The notes below the pieces were generated by a model. The model did no database searches and was not told the DNA's origin. It saw only the letters and a program-made list of their open reading frames with translations. A stretch of DNA of 64,000 nucleotides from contig JALJCQ010000008.1 of NCBI GenBank assembly GCA_023091665.1, positions 1,302,001 through 1,366,000 of the forward strand, in the 5' to 3' direction. This document shows positions 40,687 to 52,108 of the stretch, piece after piece; positions within the stretch are counted from its first letter, which is position 1; each line of letters begins with the position of its first letter. The position numbers and the translations under genes are program-made. This DNA is from Pythium myriotylum. Lineage: Eukaryota; Oomycota; Peronosporomycetes; Pythiales; Pythiaceae.

Positions 40687-42939
40687 TTACACTCCTGGTG
40701 GTCCTTCAGCCTTGAATCAACAGAACAACAAATTACCAAATCACATCCAGCAGAGATAGGCAGTGAAGCCGTGACGTCGCCAATCGTGAGAGTATCGCAC
40801 AAATGAACACAACACACCCGATGACTCTCAGTCACCCCACGCAAGGCAACGTCGGAAAACACAAAACCAGAAAGCAAGCTAACGAACCTGTGGTGGCGCG
40901 GATGAGCTGGATGGTGCTGCCTCGGTGGTGCCGTCTGTGGCCGCGGCGACTCCAGCTGCGGCAGCTGCGGCTGCTTGCTCTTGGTACTGTTTGTATGATT
41001 CTGCACTTGCTACTGCAGCTTCGCCCGTCACTCCCCATGCTTCATTCGCTGCGTCAATGCCGTAGTACGCAGCATACTCGTAAAATCCGTTCCAGTAAGC
41101 ATTAGGATCGTTCGGATCAGCGGTTGAGGCAGTCGCGGCTCCCGCAGCATCAGTACCTGCTGCTGCTGTTGCTGCAGCAGCAGTTGCATCTCCACCTTGC
41201 TGGTAGTACTGCTGATAGTACGCACTGTACTGACTCTGGTCGTATCCACTTTGGGCACCGTATTGTGCATACTGATCCTGGCCCGTACTGCCGTAGTAGC
41301 TAGAGGTGCTACCATACTGCCCACCATAACCGCTGGCTGCACCTTGGGTACCCGCACCGTTAAGAATGATCATGTCGATCTCCTCCTTCACGCTGTGAAG
41401 AGCTTCTTGAGGACCTTGGATAGATATTGTGCGCACAGATGGGTTGGAGCCCGGATCTGGATCTGTCGGAATCTGGATGCGCACGTTATAGCGATCTTGG
41501 ATTGACTTCACGGTTTCGCCTCGTTTTCCGATCACGACACCAACCCGATCATTCGGGACCTGCATGTAAATTGTGCTTCCGTGCTGGCGAGGGCCTCCTC
41601 CGTCATCGTTGAGAATCGAGTTAATCTCCTGTTTGGCAGCTTCCTTCGCCTCGCGAGTACCAGTGATCGTGATCAGGCGCATGGACGGGTGATTTGGATC
41701 AGCGGTTTGCGGAATATTGATGCTTGATCCTGTTCGCATCTGGATGTTCTTAATCGTAGCACCTCCACGACCGATGATGAGTCCCACACGCTCGTTTGGA
41801 ACATGAAACTCCATGGTTTCACTTCCATCAGGGTTTAATCCACCTCCGTAACGGCTTCCACGATCACCATCTCGACTGCCTCCACCAAAATCACGACCCC
41901 CATTCATGCGCTCGTCAATCAACCTCTGTACGAGAGTTTTCGCTGTTTCGATCGCATCTTCACTGCCGGCAATGCTGACGAAACGATGTGCTGTTTGGGG
42001 TGCACCCGGCTCCTCGCGGACAATCTGGATTCGGGCACCACTCTTTGTTTGGAGCTCACGAATAGTCTCCCCTCCGCGGCCGATAATATATCCGACAAGG
42101 TCCCGCGGCACCTGCATCTCCGTGGTATTATCCGATGCAGGACCATAGTGGCCTCCACCACTTGGTGCAGATTCTGGGCGGCCGTAGTTGTCGTTCAAAG
42201 TTCCGTTCAGCTCTGCAACTCTAGTCAAATACACCTTTCGTTAGCTTTTCGCAGTCGAATTGGCGCCAATCAACTGGGGGACGTACTTTCGAAGCTGCAT
42301 TTGCTTCAAGCGCATAGCTTCTTCAGGGTTGAATAGGATATTCTCCACAGCGCTCTGAGCCTTAGCGATAGCTTCATCTGAGTCACCCGTGATCAGCACA
42401 TGGAGTTCTTCGTCTTCGTCCGGTTCGCCAGTGGGGTCTTTCGAGGATCCCTTGCCACGAATGAGAATCTTGGCTCCTGACTCATCCTCCATGCGCTTCT
42501 GATTCGAACCTCTTGGGCCAATAAGCAGGCCTGCATAGAGCAAATGAGAAAGGGTGTTCATGACAATTGCGAAGACCATTTGGAGCGTACCCATGAAGTT
42601 GATGTCGGGGTACTTGTCCACTGGGATGTACACTTTCTTGCTTTTCTTTCCCGCAGGCCCGCCAACTACAAGAACAGTGTCCTATCGTCAGCTCATCGGC
42701 GCTCGGGAGTACCCAGATGCCTCTGCCGCGACGCATTCACCCACCATCATCCTGCTCACCACAGCCAGAAACCCTCGTTAGTTTCCGTCCCGCGTTCGTT
42801 GGCCCCCCAAAGCCGGGAATCCCCTTCCACAACAACGCACCTCCCAGCGACTCTTGCGCTTGCCAAGAGCTCCATCCTGCGGAATCGCAGAGGCCGCCAG
42901 ACGCGCAGCGATCGCGCGCGCGCGAGCCACAGGATCCAT
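40687..42939 (-). CDS. Four-KH RNA-binding protein (SF1/BBP-type KH-QUA2 plus three FUBP-type KH)
   Basis: Five exons: 42939-42841, 42681-42591, 42530-42287, 42220-40888, 40710-40687, with introns of 159, 60, 66 and 177 nt. The product is 596 aa. The N-terminal part has KKVYIPVDKYPDINFMG, LLIGPRGSNQKRMEDESG, KILIRGKGS, DEELHVLIT and LKQMQLRKVAELNGTL, exactly the KH-QUA2 layout of branch-point binding protein SF1. It is followed by three more KH domains with GxxG loops (IIGRGGET, IIGRGGAT, VIGKRGET) as in FUBP/KHSRP, and a Tyr/Gln/Ala-rich tail with YWNGFYEYAAYYG repeats, like FUBP. The last exon (eight codons) is inferred from splice sites. Roles in splicing and mRNA control are inferred; the combination is notable. 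Confidence 0.88.
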
Positions 42940-43540
42940 CGCTTCCGTCGCTTTCTCGTTCGGTTTCCCTCGACGTTTGCACGGCTCCCTGCTCGGCAAC
43001 CGAACTGGGTTCGATAAATTGACCAATCAAATGTTTAGCGCAACATAATATCTTTTTATTGGCCGAAATAGCGAGATGGAGGAAACCGCGGATGGCTCTC
43101 GCCGTGGGCAGGGGACGACCGACGCCGTGCCAGACATGGCCCAACGAGAAGACGCAGCTCGCTGCGCGGGAGTCTCCAACGGCGGCGCCATGCTGAGCGG
43201 GGTCAAAGAGTTCAATCTGCATTTCACCGATGGCCAAAATTACTGGCGGCAACTATACAACCCAACGATTGGTTGAAACCACGTCGTAACGAAATTTTAG
43301 CCAACCCCATTGCGTAAAACTGCCATCCTTCGATAATTCGGCGGAAGGGTTACGGCTGGATGAGTGATGGTCGCCCGCGTTCCCACGAAATCCCGCGGCC
43401 GAGGTGACAGGCGCAAGGGAGTCAAAGCGGCACCTCGCGACGGAAGCGCCGGCGCGCAGCCAAAATATCTCACCGTTCGCGTCGCGCACTCGCGCTGCCT
43501 GTGGGTCCACGAGAAAGGCGCGCCTTCCAGCTACGCAACC
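42940..43540. other. Divergent intergenic region
   Basis: Between the KH gene (leftward) and BDP1 (rightward). An in-frame extension of the KH gene reaches 43026 with no stop, so its true start might be upstream. Otherwise no coding signal. Confidence 0.35.
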
Positions 43541-45881
43541 ATGTCGTCGGCGTCGCGCGTGCCCCTCTTGGTCGGGAACAAGGGCCGAAAGCCGACGCGC
43601 TTGCCGATCGCGCCGCGCGCGCGACCGAGCAATGGTGCGTCTCTCTGTCGGGCTCGGTGGGGTCTCGATCCACTCACAGTGCACGTGCTTTGGATTCTAG
43701 TAGATCGAGTCAAGCGTCCAGTGACGGAAAGCGAAGTTGCGGTACGGGAAACGCTGGTCTGGTGCTGATCAAGTCACGCGGACTCATATCTCGAATTGTA
43801 GGAGGATGCTGAGGAGGTCCAAGGACACGCGAGGCCAACGACAGAGGCAAACGATTCGCCTGAGCGAAAGGCCTTGCCGCCAGTACTATCGGTGTCAACG
43901 CTGCCACCTCTGGATGCCCAGGCGCCCACGCCAGCTGCTCGTGTTGGTGGTGGAATTTCGCCAGGTCACTCTATCTCGGCCTCTCGAACTAGCCCGGCTG
44001 CCCGTTCGCATGCCATTTCAGTAGGCGTCTCGCGTTCACCTTTGCTGTCGGCTGCCACTGGTCGCTCGCCAGGACAGCCAGTTGAACGACTGGCCAAGAT
44101 TACCTCCAAGACGACAATTCCACTCTTTCGTCCGCCAGAGACCCGCACTCATGCGAGTCCGATTCTCGGACCTCGTGCAACCCCCATTCCTGCTCCTCAT
44201 GGGCCGCAGACGGAGGTCCACGATCCCAACCCGGTCTTGAAGGTATACTCCTTGCTTGTATGACACTCCTCATGTAGGAATACTAACTGATATCCCTTTT
44301 CTAGCGCCTCACCCGTAAGCTTGACATCAAACCTCATCAGTCGCCGCGTCGAATTGCTTTGAACCACAACACTCAGAACCACCCAGCTGCGTCGCCACTC
44401 CTATTGTCTTCACCTGCCCTTGGGAATCAGGACGTACCGTTCGCGCCACTTGACGCAAAACCTGCAGCCTCTCCAAAAAAGCGAGGTGCGAAGCGACGCA
44501 TACCTTCGTCTCGTCAGGAAAACGTAAAGAATGCTGCGAACAAGTCGCCACGACGCTCTGTAAGTTCACACACCGGAAATGATATGACCTAAAGTCTAAA
44601 ACAGCGCTTCCATCCACAGCTTCGGCGCAAGGTCAAGAAAGAAGGTAGCTACGTATCTACGAGGGAGTCAAATGACGGTGGCGATCATGTGGAAGAGGAG
44701 GAGGAGTACGAGGACGGTGTGAACGATGAAGATGAAGATGAGGATGAAGATGGTGATGATGGCTTGAGTCTCCCCGATGTCTCCAACCCTCCTGTGTACA
44801 TGCCTGCCCGCGAGCGTGCAACACTCTGGGCGAAGAAGGTGTTGCGCCAGCAAGAGGAAGTCGACCAGGGGGTGTCAACGTCGACAGCTATCGTGAAGAA
44901 GGAGAAACGTATCCGCAGCAACTCGACCTCTTCGGTTCTATCCGTGACAATGAACCCAGCGTCCGGAACCCGCAAGAGCAAAGCTGAAGAATTGTTGAAG
45001 AAGGAACCGTCACAGATGACTATGGGTGAACTAGCCCTCTCCATTCCCAAGGGTCGTCGTATGCTGCGTCACGAGCAAGAGGAAAGCGCTGACAGCTATG
45101 GCGCTGGCTTGAACTCACTTCACCGTTCGCGGTCGCTGTCGTTGTCGTCAGAAACGCCATCGTTCGGAGGGTCGATTGTCACCCCCCATGTCGAGATTAT
45201 TGATGGGAAGATGGTCATCTCTGAGTCGACTGTAAAGATTAGTGAAAGCGCCCACATGGATCCCCCGCACGATTTCACAGACGACTCTGTTCGCCGCCCA
45301 CGAGGCGCACGGTATCTAGCTGCGAACTCGACACCAGGGCGGCGCTGGACGAAGGAGGAAACCAAAGAGTTTTATTACGTGAGTGTGCGTTGTCGACACA
45401 ACTCTTCTTGCGCTTTCTAACTTGATTTTTTGGAAGTGTTTGAGCCAGGTTGGACCGAATTTCTCCATGATGGCAACGCTGTTTCCAACGCGGAAGCGCA
45501 AAGAATTGAAGAGCAAGTTCAAGTACGAAGAGAAACACCACCCTGGTCTGATCGAGATTGCTTTGAAGGCTTCAACTGCCCCTCTTGGTAAGTGTTCTAT
45601 CAGGCTAGTGTCGCTTGCTAAAGCTTACCGAGTCGTGCTCGCTAGACTCGGAGATCGTCGATGTCATCTCTCAAATGGCAGACAAAGAGGTGAAGAAGAG
45701 AGAGGAGAAACGTCGCAAGCATGCCGAAGCTACAGGTGAAACTGGTCTCAGCTCTCCTGCAACGGTTTCGTCAACTGCTGTGCCGACGCCGCCACCAGAT
45801 GAGGATATCGATTTCAACGAGGACGAGCAGTTCGGCGAGTTCTACCGCGAGCGGAAGAACTCGTTCGATTTTGCCAGCTAA
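43541..45881 (+). CDS. BDP1: TFIIIB component B'' (BDP1)
   Basis: Seven exons: 43541-43634, 43701-43741, 43802-44242, 44305-44559, 44620-45378, 45437-45587, 45646-45881, with introns of 58-66 nt. The product is about 658 aa (an alternative acceptor at 44604 adds five residues). The first 430 residues are disordered and include a strongly acidic DEDEDEDGDD run. The extended Myb/SANT domain is diagnostic: GRRWTKEETKEFYY, CLSQVGPNFSMMATLFPTRK, RKELKSKFKYEEKHHPGLI. BDP1 with TBP and BRF1 forms TFIIIB at RNA polymerase III promoters. The preceding residues (MTMGELALSIPKGRRML) match the region just upstream of SANT in BDP1 proteins. The C-terminus is acidic. Confidence 0.92.
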
Positions 45882-45983
45882 TGACTCTTTCCATAGTTCT
45901 CGATAGGCTATCAGTGTGAATGACAATCAATGGCTGGGTGGTCGCCACAACCACAGTCGGATAACTCCAGTCTATTGACACCA

Positions 45984-46421
45984 TTACTCCTTCGAAGAAG
46001 AGTCCGTCGCATCCTTGCTGCCGTCGCTTGGCTCTATCCGGGACCTCAGGAACTGCTCGGCCTCGACACGGCGGTTCGGGTCATTCATAACCTCCATAAA
46101 CTGGCGCGTGTACCGTGCACGCGACAGATACGCGTTGCGACAGAAGAACCTGCATGCAGCCATCACGTCTGTCATCATGTTCGCTCCTCGATCATCCGCA
46201 CGTCCGACTCACCAGGAACCGGCGGCCACCGTGCCGAAGCTGAGCACCGCCCAGTCGCAGGCCGTGCGCGCGCGCTTGGTCATGCGGAAGCGCTGCGCTC
46301 CCACGAGCACGCCCGTGCCGATGCCCCAGAGCATTCCCGAGCGGAAGCACGGCGGGTTCGAGAGCACCTCGTCCGGGTCCAGGTTCGCCATGTTGCTGGC
46401 CACAATTTGCAATGGACTCAT
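45984..46421 (-). CDS. Cytochrome c oxidase assembly factor COX20-like
   Basis: Two exons, 46421-46213 and 46149-45984, with a 63-nt intron (GTGAGT...ATGCAG), giving 124 aa. Two membrane spans: NPPCFRSGMLWGIGTGVLVG then WAVLSFGTVAAGSWFFCRN, separated by a basic loop (FRMTKRARTACD). This is the COX20/FAM36A pattern, including PCFR before the first span and a W-x-x-CR motif after the second. COX20 is a mitochondrial inner-membrane chaperone for COX2. The C-terminal hydrophilic tail is longer than in animals. It is divergently paired with the SDHAF1-like gene, 166 bp between ATGs. Confidence 0.8.
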
Positions 46422-46588
46422 GGATGTGCAGTGACCTAAACACGAGTGGTACACACTAAGTTAGTGTTGCTCGTGCATCGGTGTTCTGGTTACTCAGCGT
46501 TTCGTGTAGAGCCGATTTTAGTGTGGCACAATGCCAATATTCGGACGCTCGGCAGTCTCAGCGACGATTGTGATCGGAAGCGAAAGCA
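46421..46588. promoter_or_regulatory. Short head-to-head promoter interval between COX20 and SDHAF1-like genes
   Basis: Only 166 bp separate the two start codons of two respiratory-chain assembly factors on opposite strands, so one bidirectional promoter probably serves both. No named core motif is identified. Confidence 0.45.
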
Positions 46589-46932
46589 TGGCGAAGCACT
46601 CGGGCCTCCAGCTCCAGGTGCTCGCGCTCTACCGCTCGGCGCTGCGCGTGGCTCGCAGCAAAGACGTGGCGCTTGCTAAGGAGGCCGGCAAGGCCGTCGG
46701 GGCTACGCGAACTGGCGGGAACTACCAGTTCGTTCGCGACAAGTTCCGCAGCGATGTAAGAATGCTCCGGCGGCGGTTGTGGTGGCCCTTACTGAGCGTG
46801 TAGCGTGTGCAGGCTGCCTCGGTGGGACGCATGAACTTCGCGGTGATCGAGCACTTGCTGCGCAAAGGCCAGAAAGACCTCAAGCTGCTCGAGAAGATGA
46901 AGAGCGCGGCGTTCACAAACGTCCAGAGATGA
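46588..46932 (+). CDS. LYR-motif protein, succinate dehydrogenase assembly factor 1-like
   Basis: Two exons, 46588-46755 and 46813-46932, with a 57-nt intron (GTAAGA...GTGCAG), giving 95 aa. It opens MAKHSGLQLQVLALYRSALR, carrying the LYR tripeptide in the position of SDHAF1/LYRM8, continues with FVRDKFRSDA and the closing helix NFAVIEHLLRKGQKDLKLLEK, which matches the SDHAF1 IEYL-RRG-QL block. Such proteins deliver iron-sulfur clusters to SDHB of complex II. Another small LYR protein is possible, but the IEHLLRKG block favours SDHAF1. Confidence 0.8.
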
Positions 46933-47239
46933 GCAGCAGTGGTTCTTCTCGACAAAAACATTAGAAACTGAATCCACTCTCGACGTGGCTCGCACAATCA
47001 ACTAGCTACCTCAACAATGCCATTAGAGACGACTACTTCAACTCTTGTCTGCGTATTTGCGTACCGACAACACACGCCGCAGGCTGTTCTTCATATGGGA
47101 GGCGATACCAACTTCAACTCCCGATATTCTATTGTTCATCGTTGCTGAACCACCTTCCTCTTTCGACGTAATTCTCATTATCGATGCATTAACGAAGTAT
47201 CGCCTCCAGCATCTCGCCGATTCTACTTCGCTGTTCTGC

Positions 47240-48370
47240 GGATAGGATACCAATACTACTGCTGCTGCTGCGCATGCTGCCCGTGAGTGTTGGCCTGCTG
47301 TCCATCGGCGTCGACCTGGATCTTCGAATGTCGATGTGCGTCGTAAGACAGATAAGAAGACCTGGCGTGTTTCTTCGGTCGCGCCCGTCATCACACTAAC
47401 TGCATCAGCGTTACGGTCACCGTGGTTACTTGGATCGGCAAAGTGGTAGAGGTATTTACTGGTTTCTGTCGGGCTCGTTAAATCGATTCAATCGCCAAAA
47501 TGACCGCTTCCACCGACAAACTGTTCTTTTCTCCACTCACTTTCGAGACAGGGATTGCATGTCCGCCCAAGTCTGAGCCTAAAAGTTGGCGACAAGGACG
47601 GCGAAGAAGCGAGCGACAATGGATCATCGGCGATATCGTACTCAAACACTGCCTCTCAGGTACGACACGTTGAGTAGTATTTGCACAACCGGCGGAGATG
47701 CCGTAATTATGAACCAAGGATTGCCTTTGCGCAAGTCTCGGGCGGTCTATTCGGGGTCATCATGCTGGCCCCAAACAATATGACTCAAAATAATAATGTG
47801 TGGGCGCGGATTGCAGATGTCGAACGCGATGTATTTATGCAAATGAGTTTTACTGCAGCGCCGCCAGACCAACGCATTGCTTGGGGTGGCTATTTGTTGG
47901 ACAATCGACAAGCGCTGCAACCATCCGAAGGAGCACATATTGCCCCAGGGCCGCCATTACGTCAGATATTCGCTTGATTTCTCAATTCAAGTTTGGCAAA
48001 GAGGAAGCCAGCATAAGTGCTTCAGCATCAAGCACCCTTGACTTTTGAGATTTGTAAGTGAGACTGCGCTAAACACTTGTGAGTGAAATCAGCGGTCAAT
48101 CCTACACATCGTTCGCCGAACCTGCGTCGCAGCTGATCGCCAACTCGAAGCGCAGAGCGCGCGTTCGTCCACTCGAGTCAGTCGCGACGCAGCTCGAGCA
48201 CGTCGATGCGACGTCCGTGCGGTGAACGACGCGTTTGCTTAAAGCAACGTCACTGGCATTGCCGCTCGTGCACCGCGTTGACCAGACCGATGCAAAGCGA
48301 GGAAACGTCAAGTCGAAGCAGAAAGATCTGCTTGTGACCATCACATGTCTCTTCAACACGAGCAATTTAT
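47240..48370 (+). pseudogene. Decayed copy of the 52.1-kb gene and its downstream tail
   Basis: The stretch from 47275 aligns by eye with 52130 onward: CGCATGCTGCCCGTGAG... / CTGTCCATC(g/c)GCGTCGAC, CGTAAGACAGATAAGAAGAC and GTCACCGTGGTTA recur with scattered changes, but the frame is broken. Further on, 48115-48345 aligns with 53250-53590 (AGAAAGATCTGCTTGTGACC versus AGAATGACCTGCTTGTGACG). The same order of both blocks shows a duplicated segment of over 1 kb that has decayed by many substitutions and indels. Confidence 0.65.
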
Positions 48371-48382
48371 GTTTGACCCGGA

Positions 48383-49085
48383 ATGGCGGATGTACTTGAG
48401 GACCCAAAACTCAAGCTTCGTCGTGCCAACAGGAAGTGTGAACATGCAGTAAACGCAGGATCGCAGCGAATGCAATCAAAACTTAACGAGATAGAGCGGA
48501 GAGTGGAAAGAGAGAGAGACCGAAATCCGACTATCTGACGCATATCAATGGTGAAAGCTGCGAATTGAACCCAAAATGTCAAAAGAGCTCAAACGAGTCG
48601 CGCGAAGCCTGGGTTCGAAGCAGAAGGCGTTCAATCTCTCGGAAAGTTGAAAAACAAAAGAACAGGAGCATGTAAAGGCGGGTTCGGTTCGCCGCAAGAC
48701 GAACACATAGTGCCAGCTGCACGAGAATCCTTTCGGAGCAGTACGTCGGAATGGTTAACAAGCTTTCGAGCCAACTAACCGATTCCGAACAGGAACTGCG
48801 ACACGAGAAAGGAAACGCTGAGCTAGTACTGGGTACGGCTTGCGAGGAAAAGGCGGACTGAACGAGGAGTTAGGCGATACGATGCTGGACCTGGAGGCGG
48901 CGAAGCGAAAGGTTTCCGAACTGGAGGCCAGTAGAACGGGATAACCGACAGATTGATGAAGACCCTAAGAAGTGCGGTTACGACATGCCTTCTTCAAACC
49001 ACTCTCAGTGCGAACAAGTTCTGGAGACGGGGAGGCGAAAGCTGAATGCACTCCAGCGTACTAATATCGAGCTTCCGGTGAAACC
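48383..49085 (+). pseudogene. Decayed coiled-coil gene
   Basis: Coding-like pieces follow one another in shifting frames: MADVLEDPKLKLRRANRKCE, then MQSKLNEIERRVERERDRN; after stops, VNKLSSQLTDSEQELRHEKG, LNEELGDTMLDLEAAKRKVS, and near 49008 CEQVLETGRRKLNALQ. Together they resemble one long coiled-coil protein broken by stops and frame shifts. A fragment of the same unit (around GTGCGAACAAGTTCTGGAAG) recurs at 55400, inside the transposon region, so this was a repeated sequence. Confidence 0.55.
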
Positions 49086-50178
49086 ACAAGTTCGAGATCG
49101 TTGAATTGATCGTACAGTGTTTACGAATAGTATTGGTGCTGACGGGTGGACAGAGACAATGCTCCTCCAAGTCGACACCGACACCTGGCGTGTGTGCCAT
49201 CGCGTCAGTTTGCTTTCGCGTCTTGGCTAAGGCTGGGCACACTATTCGTCCGCGACAAATATCGTCGAAGCAGCTTCTGTGTATCTTCTGTGGACTCCTA
49301 ACCAAGGAATTCGATCGATATATTCTGAGAGCAAACTTGTAAGGGATATGCGTTGGAGAAATGCGGCATGACAGCGTTCGTTTTATCCTTTTCAATATTG
49401 TGCAACCTATGTTTCGACGTGCGGATGGAAATAGCCACACAATCGCAAAACATGGGATGTCAAGCTGAGAGTTCGTGGGCGATTTTGTTGACGTGCCACT
49501 TCCTAACACCCATTTTTTTCTCAACGAAGAGCAGATTCACACGCATGTGACCAACGGAAGAGATTATCAAGGATCCACTCGACCCACCAGGACATGCGAA
49601 GTCTAATGCTTCGGTTGGGAAGAAATCAACGAACGGCCCACCAATGCTCCTCGGCTTCGCGCTGGCTGTACTGATATGTCGGGCGGACCATTTGGCTGAT
49701 CATTCTCTCAGTATCGCCGCAGCACACGTCAACTTCATCATGAAGACTGCTGACTTCGATCACTGAAGCAGTTCTTCACAATGGAAAGCAGTGTCAAAGA
49801 ATTTTCCCACTTTGCCCCGATTACTCGATTGTCCATCGTTGCTTCACCACGTTTATGTTTTGACGCTTGAATGACTTATTCTCCATACATAGACCAAATT
49901 TTCGCCGTCCGGCATCTCGCTGAGTGATGTGACGCTCGGACTTGAAATGTGGAAAAAAGACGCTTTGTCTCGGTCCAGCCGTCAGCGACGATTCGTCATG
50001 CTGCGGCGACCCGTGAGGCACACAATCTAACGCTGAACAGACACTTCGTTAGGGTCGCGACCCTTTACGCCACCGTCAAACGCCTGGTGCTCCCCGTGCG
50101 ATCTAGAGGAAGCCTGCCACTCGAAATTCGACCAAAACCCCTCACGAGCTCGCGTCTTGAAGAAAAAAATAGCCGACC

Positions 50179-51897
50179 ATGCGACTCACGACTGTGGTCA
50201 GTTGCTTGGTCGCCGGAGGCTTTTGTGGAGCGGCTCTTGTCGAGGGTCTTCTGAGCGTGCCCACAGATGCTGACAACAGTAACCAGCGTGCTCAAGAAAT
50301 CGCAGCTATCGCTGCGTCCATCAAGAATGAGCGACGAACTCTGACTATCGGCGGTGAAGTTGTTCCGTTCTATACGGGGGCAGACGCTCCTCCAGGGTCG
50401 CTTGCTCTCAAGATCCGCACTGCAGAAGCCACGCGGATCTTGAAGTACCAGACGAACCTGCCATCATATATGGCCTCCATTATCATCCCTCGCATGTCGA
50501 CCATTAAGACCACGAGTGACGTCGCAGCGTTGTATGAGCTGTTCACGACCCGGGTTGAGCGGCCAATGTCCGCTGATGTTAGTGACGAGACTTTTGGTGA
50601 AGAGCGACTCACCACGAAGGTTGTGAAGTTGCGCCAGGTCCGCCCGGCTGAGTATTGTGAAGACCAGTTCCAGCTTTCAAACACTCAGCTTGCCCGCATT
50701 TGCGGTCGCGGTGTCTCGTGGCAAAACATTCGTGCGCGTCGCGAACTGTACGCAGAAGAGTTCGCAGAAGCTGCACGCTGGAATGTCCCGAACGCTGCGA
50801 CGTCGAAGTACGTGCCAAATGTCATCGGATTTTTCTGCTACAACCGTGACGCTCGCAAACTTCTCCCGATTGAGATTCGATTTCCGGACACGGGAGTGGC
50901 GTACTCTCCACTGGATACAGCGGAGGAATGGACACTGGCCAAGATGGGGTTGAATGCTGCCGTGACTTCATACCAACAATGGTTTCACATGGCCGACACA
51001 CACGCCATTGGTTCATCTGTTCGTGTCGAGCTCTACCGTCACACTGCGTCAGTTCATCCTGTGCGGGCACTCATAGAGCACCATGCTGCGTCTGACTTCG
51101 GTCTCGAGACATTGGTTACCCAGGTTCTGCTCGCTCCGGGCACTCCGCTCGACCAGACATTTGGGTGGGGCGCGCTTGGATCAGCGAGATTCCTTGATGA
51201 CGTGCTTTTGGCAAACATCTCGGTGGCTAACGATTTCCCAACTGATCTCGCAACGCGAGGACTCAACGACATACCAACGCACAAGTACGCTATCTATGGC
51301 CGCAAACTGTACGCGGCGATCTCGACGTTCGTTACTTGCTACGTAAACACATACTATCCGACGAATGGCGCGATTCACGACGACTTTGAGCTGCAGAGTT
51401 GGGCTGCTGCATGTGCGCAGGTCCCACATCTCCGAGACTTCCCAGCTCGGATCCACACTAAGGGCCAGTTGGTCAAATTGCTGTCGTATTTAGTCTACCA
51501 AAGTGGAGTCAAGCACCACGCAATGAACGGCTGGTCGACGTGGCACTCGATGGTGCCGCCGTACAGTTCGACGGCGCTGTGGAAGAGCATGCCAGCACGC
51601 AAGCTTCTTCCAGGAGAGACCCTTAACCTTATGGAGTACGCCGTTCCGCTGTCAAAGTTGGTTCCCGCGATCAGGTTGGCAGCAATGTTCCACCGCGACA
51701 TCCCCACTGAACTCACGTTGCGCATGGCGTACCGAGCTGAGCCGTTCGCGTCCGAGCCTGGCTTGAAGAACGCGATCGCGCGTTTCGAGGCTGAGCTGGA
51801 CGAGATCGACGCCTTGATCGCGAGCGAGGAGAAGGACGAGAAGTTCCCGTTCGAGGTCTTGCGACCGAGCGTGCTGCCGTATTACTCGTGGTTGTAG
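50179..51897 (+). CDS. Secreted lipoxygenase-like protein
   Basis: Single exon, 572 aa, ATG in CCGACCATGC. Signal peptide MRLTTVVSCLVAGGFCGAALVEG. The catalytic domain is recognisable: WTLAKMGLNAAVTSYQQWFH, with HMADTH giving the H-x4-H iron-ligand spacing; HPVRALIEHHAASDFGLETL; YVNTYYPTNGAIHDDFELQSW; then SGVKHHAMNGWS with an H-x3-N pair matching the second ligand helix, and VPPYSS. The protein ends YYSWL, so the C-terminal carboxylate ligand would be Leu instead of the usual Ile. There is no N-terminal PLAT domain; the signal peptide takes its place. Lipoxygenases oxidise polyunsaturated fatty acids; oomycetes contain arachidonate and EPA. It is the only clearly intact long gene between 47 and 52 kb. 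Confidence 0.82.
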   Translation: MRLTTVVSCLVAGGFCGAALVEGLLSVPTDADNSNQRAQEIAAIAASIKNERRTLTIGGEVVPFYTGADAPPGSLALKIRTAEATRILKYQTNLPSYMASIIIPRMSTIKTTSDVAALYELFTTRVERPMSADVSDETFGEERLTTKVVKLRQVRPAEYCEDQFQLSNTQLARICGRGVSWQNIRARRELYAEEFAEAARWNVPNAATSKYVPNVIGFFCYNRDARKLLPIEIRFPDTGVAYSPLDTAEEWTLAKMGLNAAVTSYQQWFHMADTHAIGSSVRVELYRHTASVHPVRALIEHHAASDFGLETLVTQVLLAPGTPLDQTFGWGALGSARFLDDVLLANISVANDFPTDLATRGLNDIPTHKYAIYGRKLYAAISTFVTCYVNTYYPTNGAIHDDFELQSWAAACAQVPHLRDFPARIHTKGQLVKLLSYLVYQSGVKHHAMNGWSTWHSMVPPYSSTALWKSMPARKLLPGETLNLMEYAVPLSKLVPAIRLAAMFHRDIPTELTLRMAYRAEPFASEPGLKNAIARFEAELDEIDALIASEEKDEKFPFEVLRPSVLPYYSWL

Positions 51898-52108
51898 ACC
51901 TTATCGCATCCAGTACCTGTACTACACAAGTACGAACTACATGTTTGATCTGCCCAGTACATGTTGGATCTGCCTTGAACAACTGGAGCAATTCCAAACC
52001 TCAAGTGCTTCCACGCAGATTCGCGAATACTGAGCCGTCTACTGTTTCTGCTTCAGCGGCCACGAGCACTGAGATATCCATCACCCACGTTGCGATTCTG
52101 CGGACAGC

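Larger units (their letters stand above)
46933..50178. other. Gene-poor decayed interval
   Basis: Apart from the two pseudogene stretches listed separately, I see no intact gene. A further related pair, near 47140-47220 and 49830-49925 (CATCGTTGCTTCACCAC-like, then GCATCTCGCTGA-like), hints at a second duplicated segment. AT content is higher than in the housekeeping island. Confidence 0.5.
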
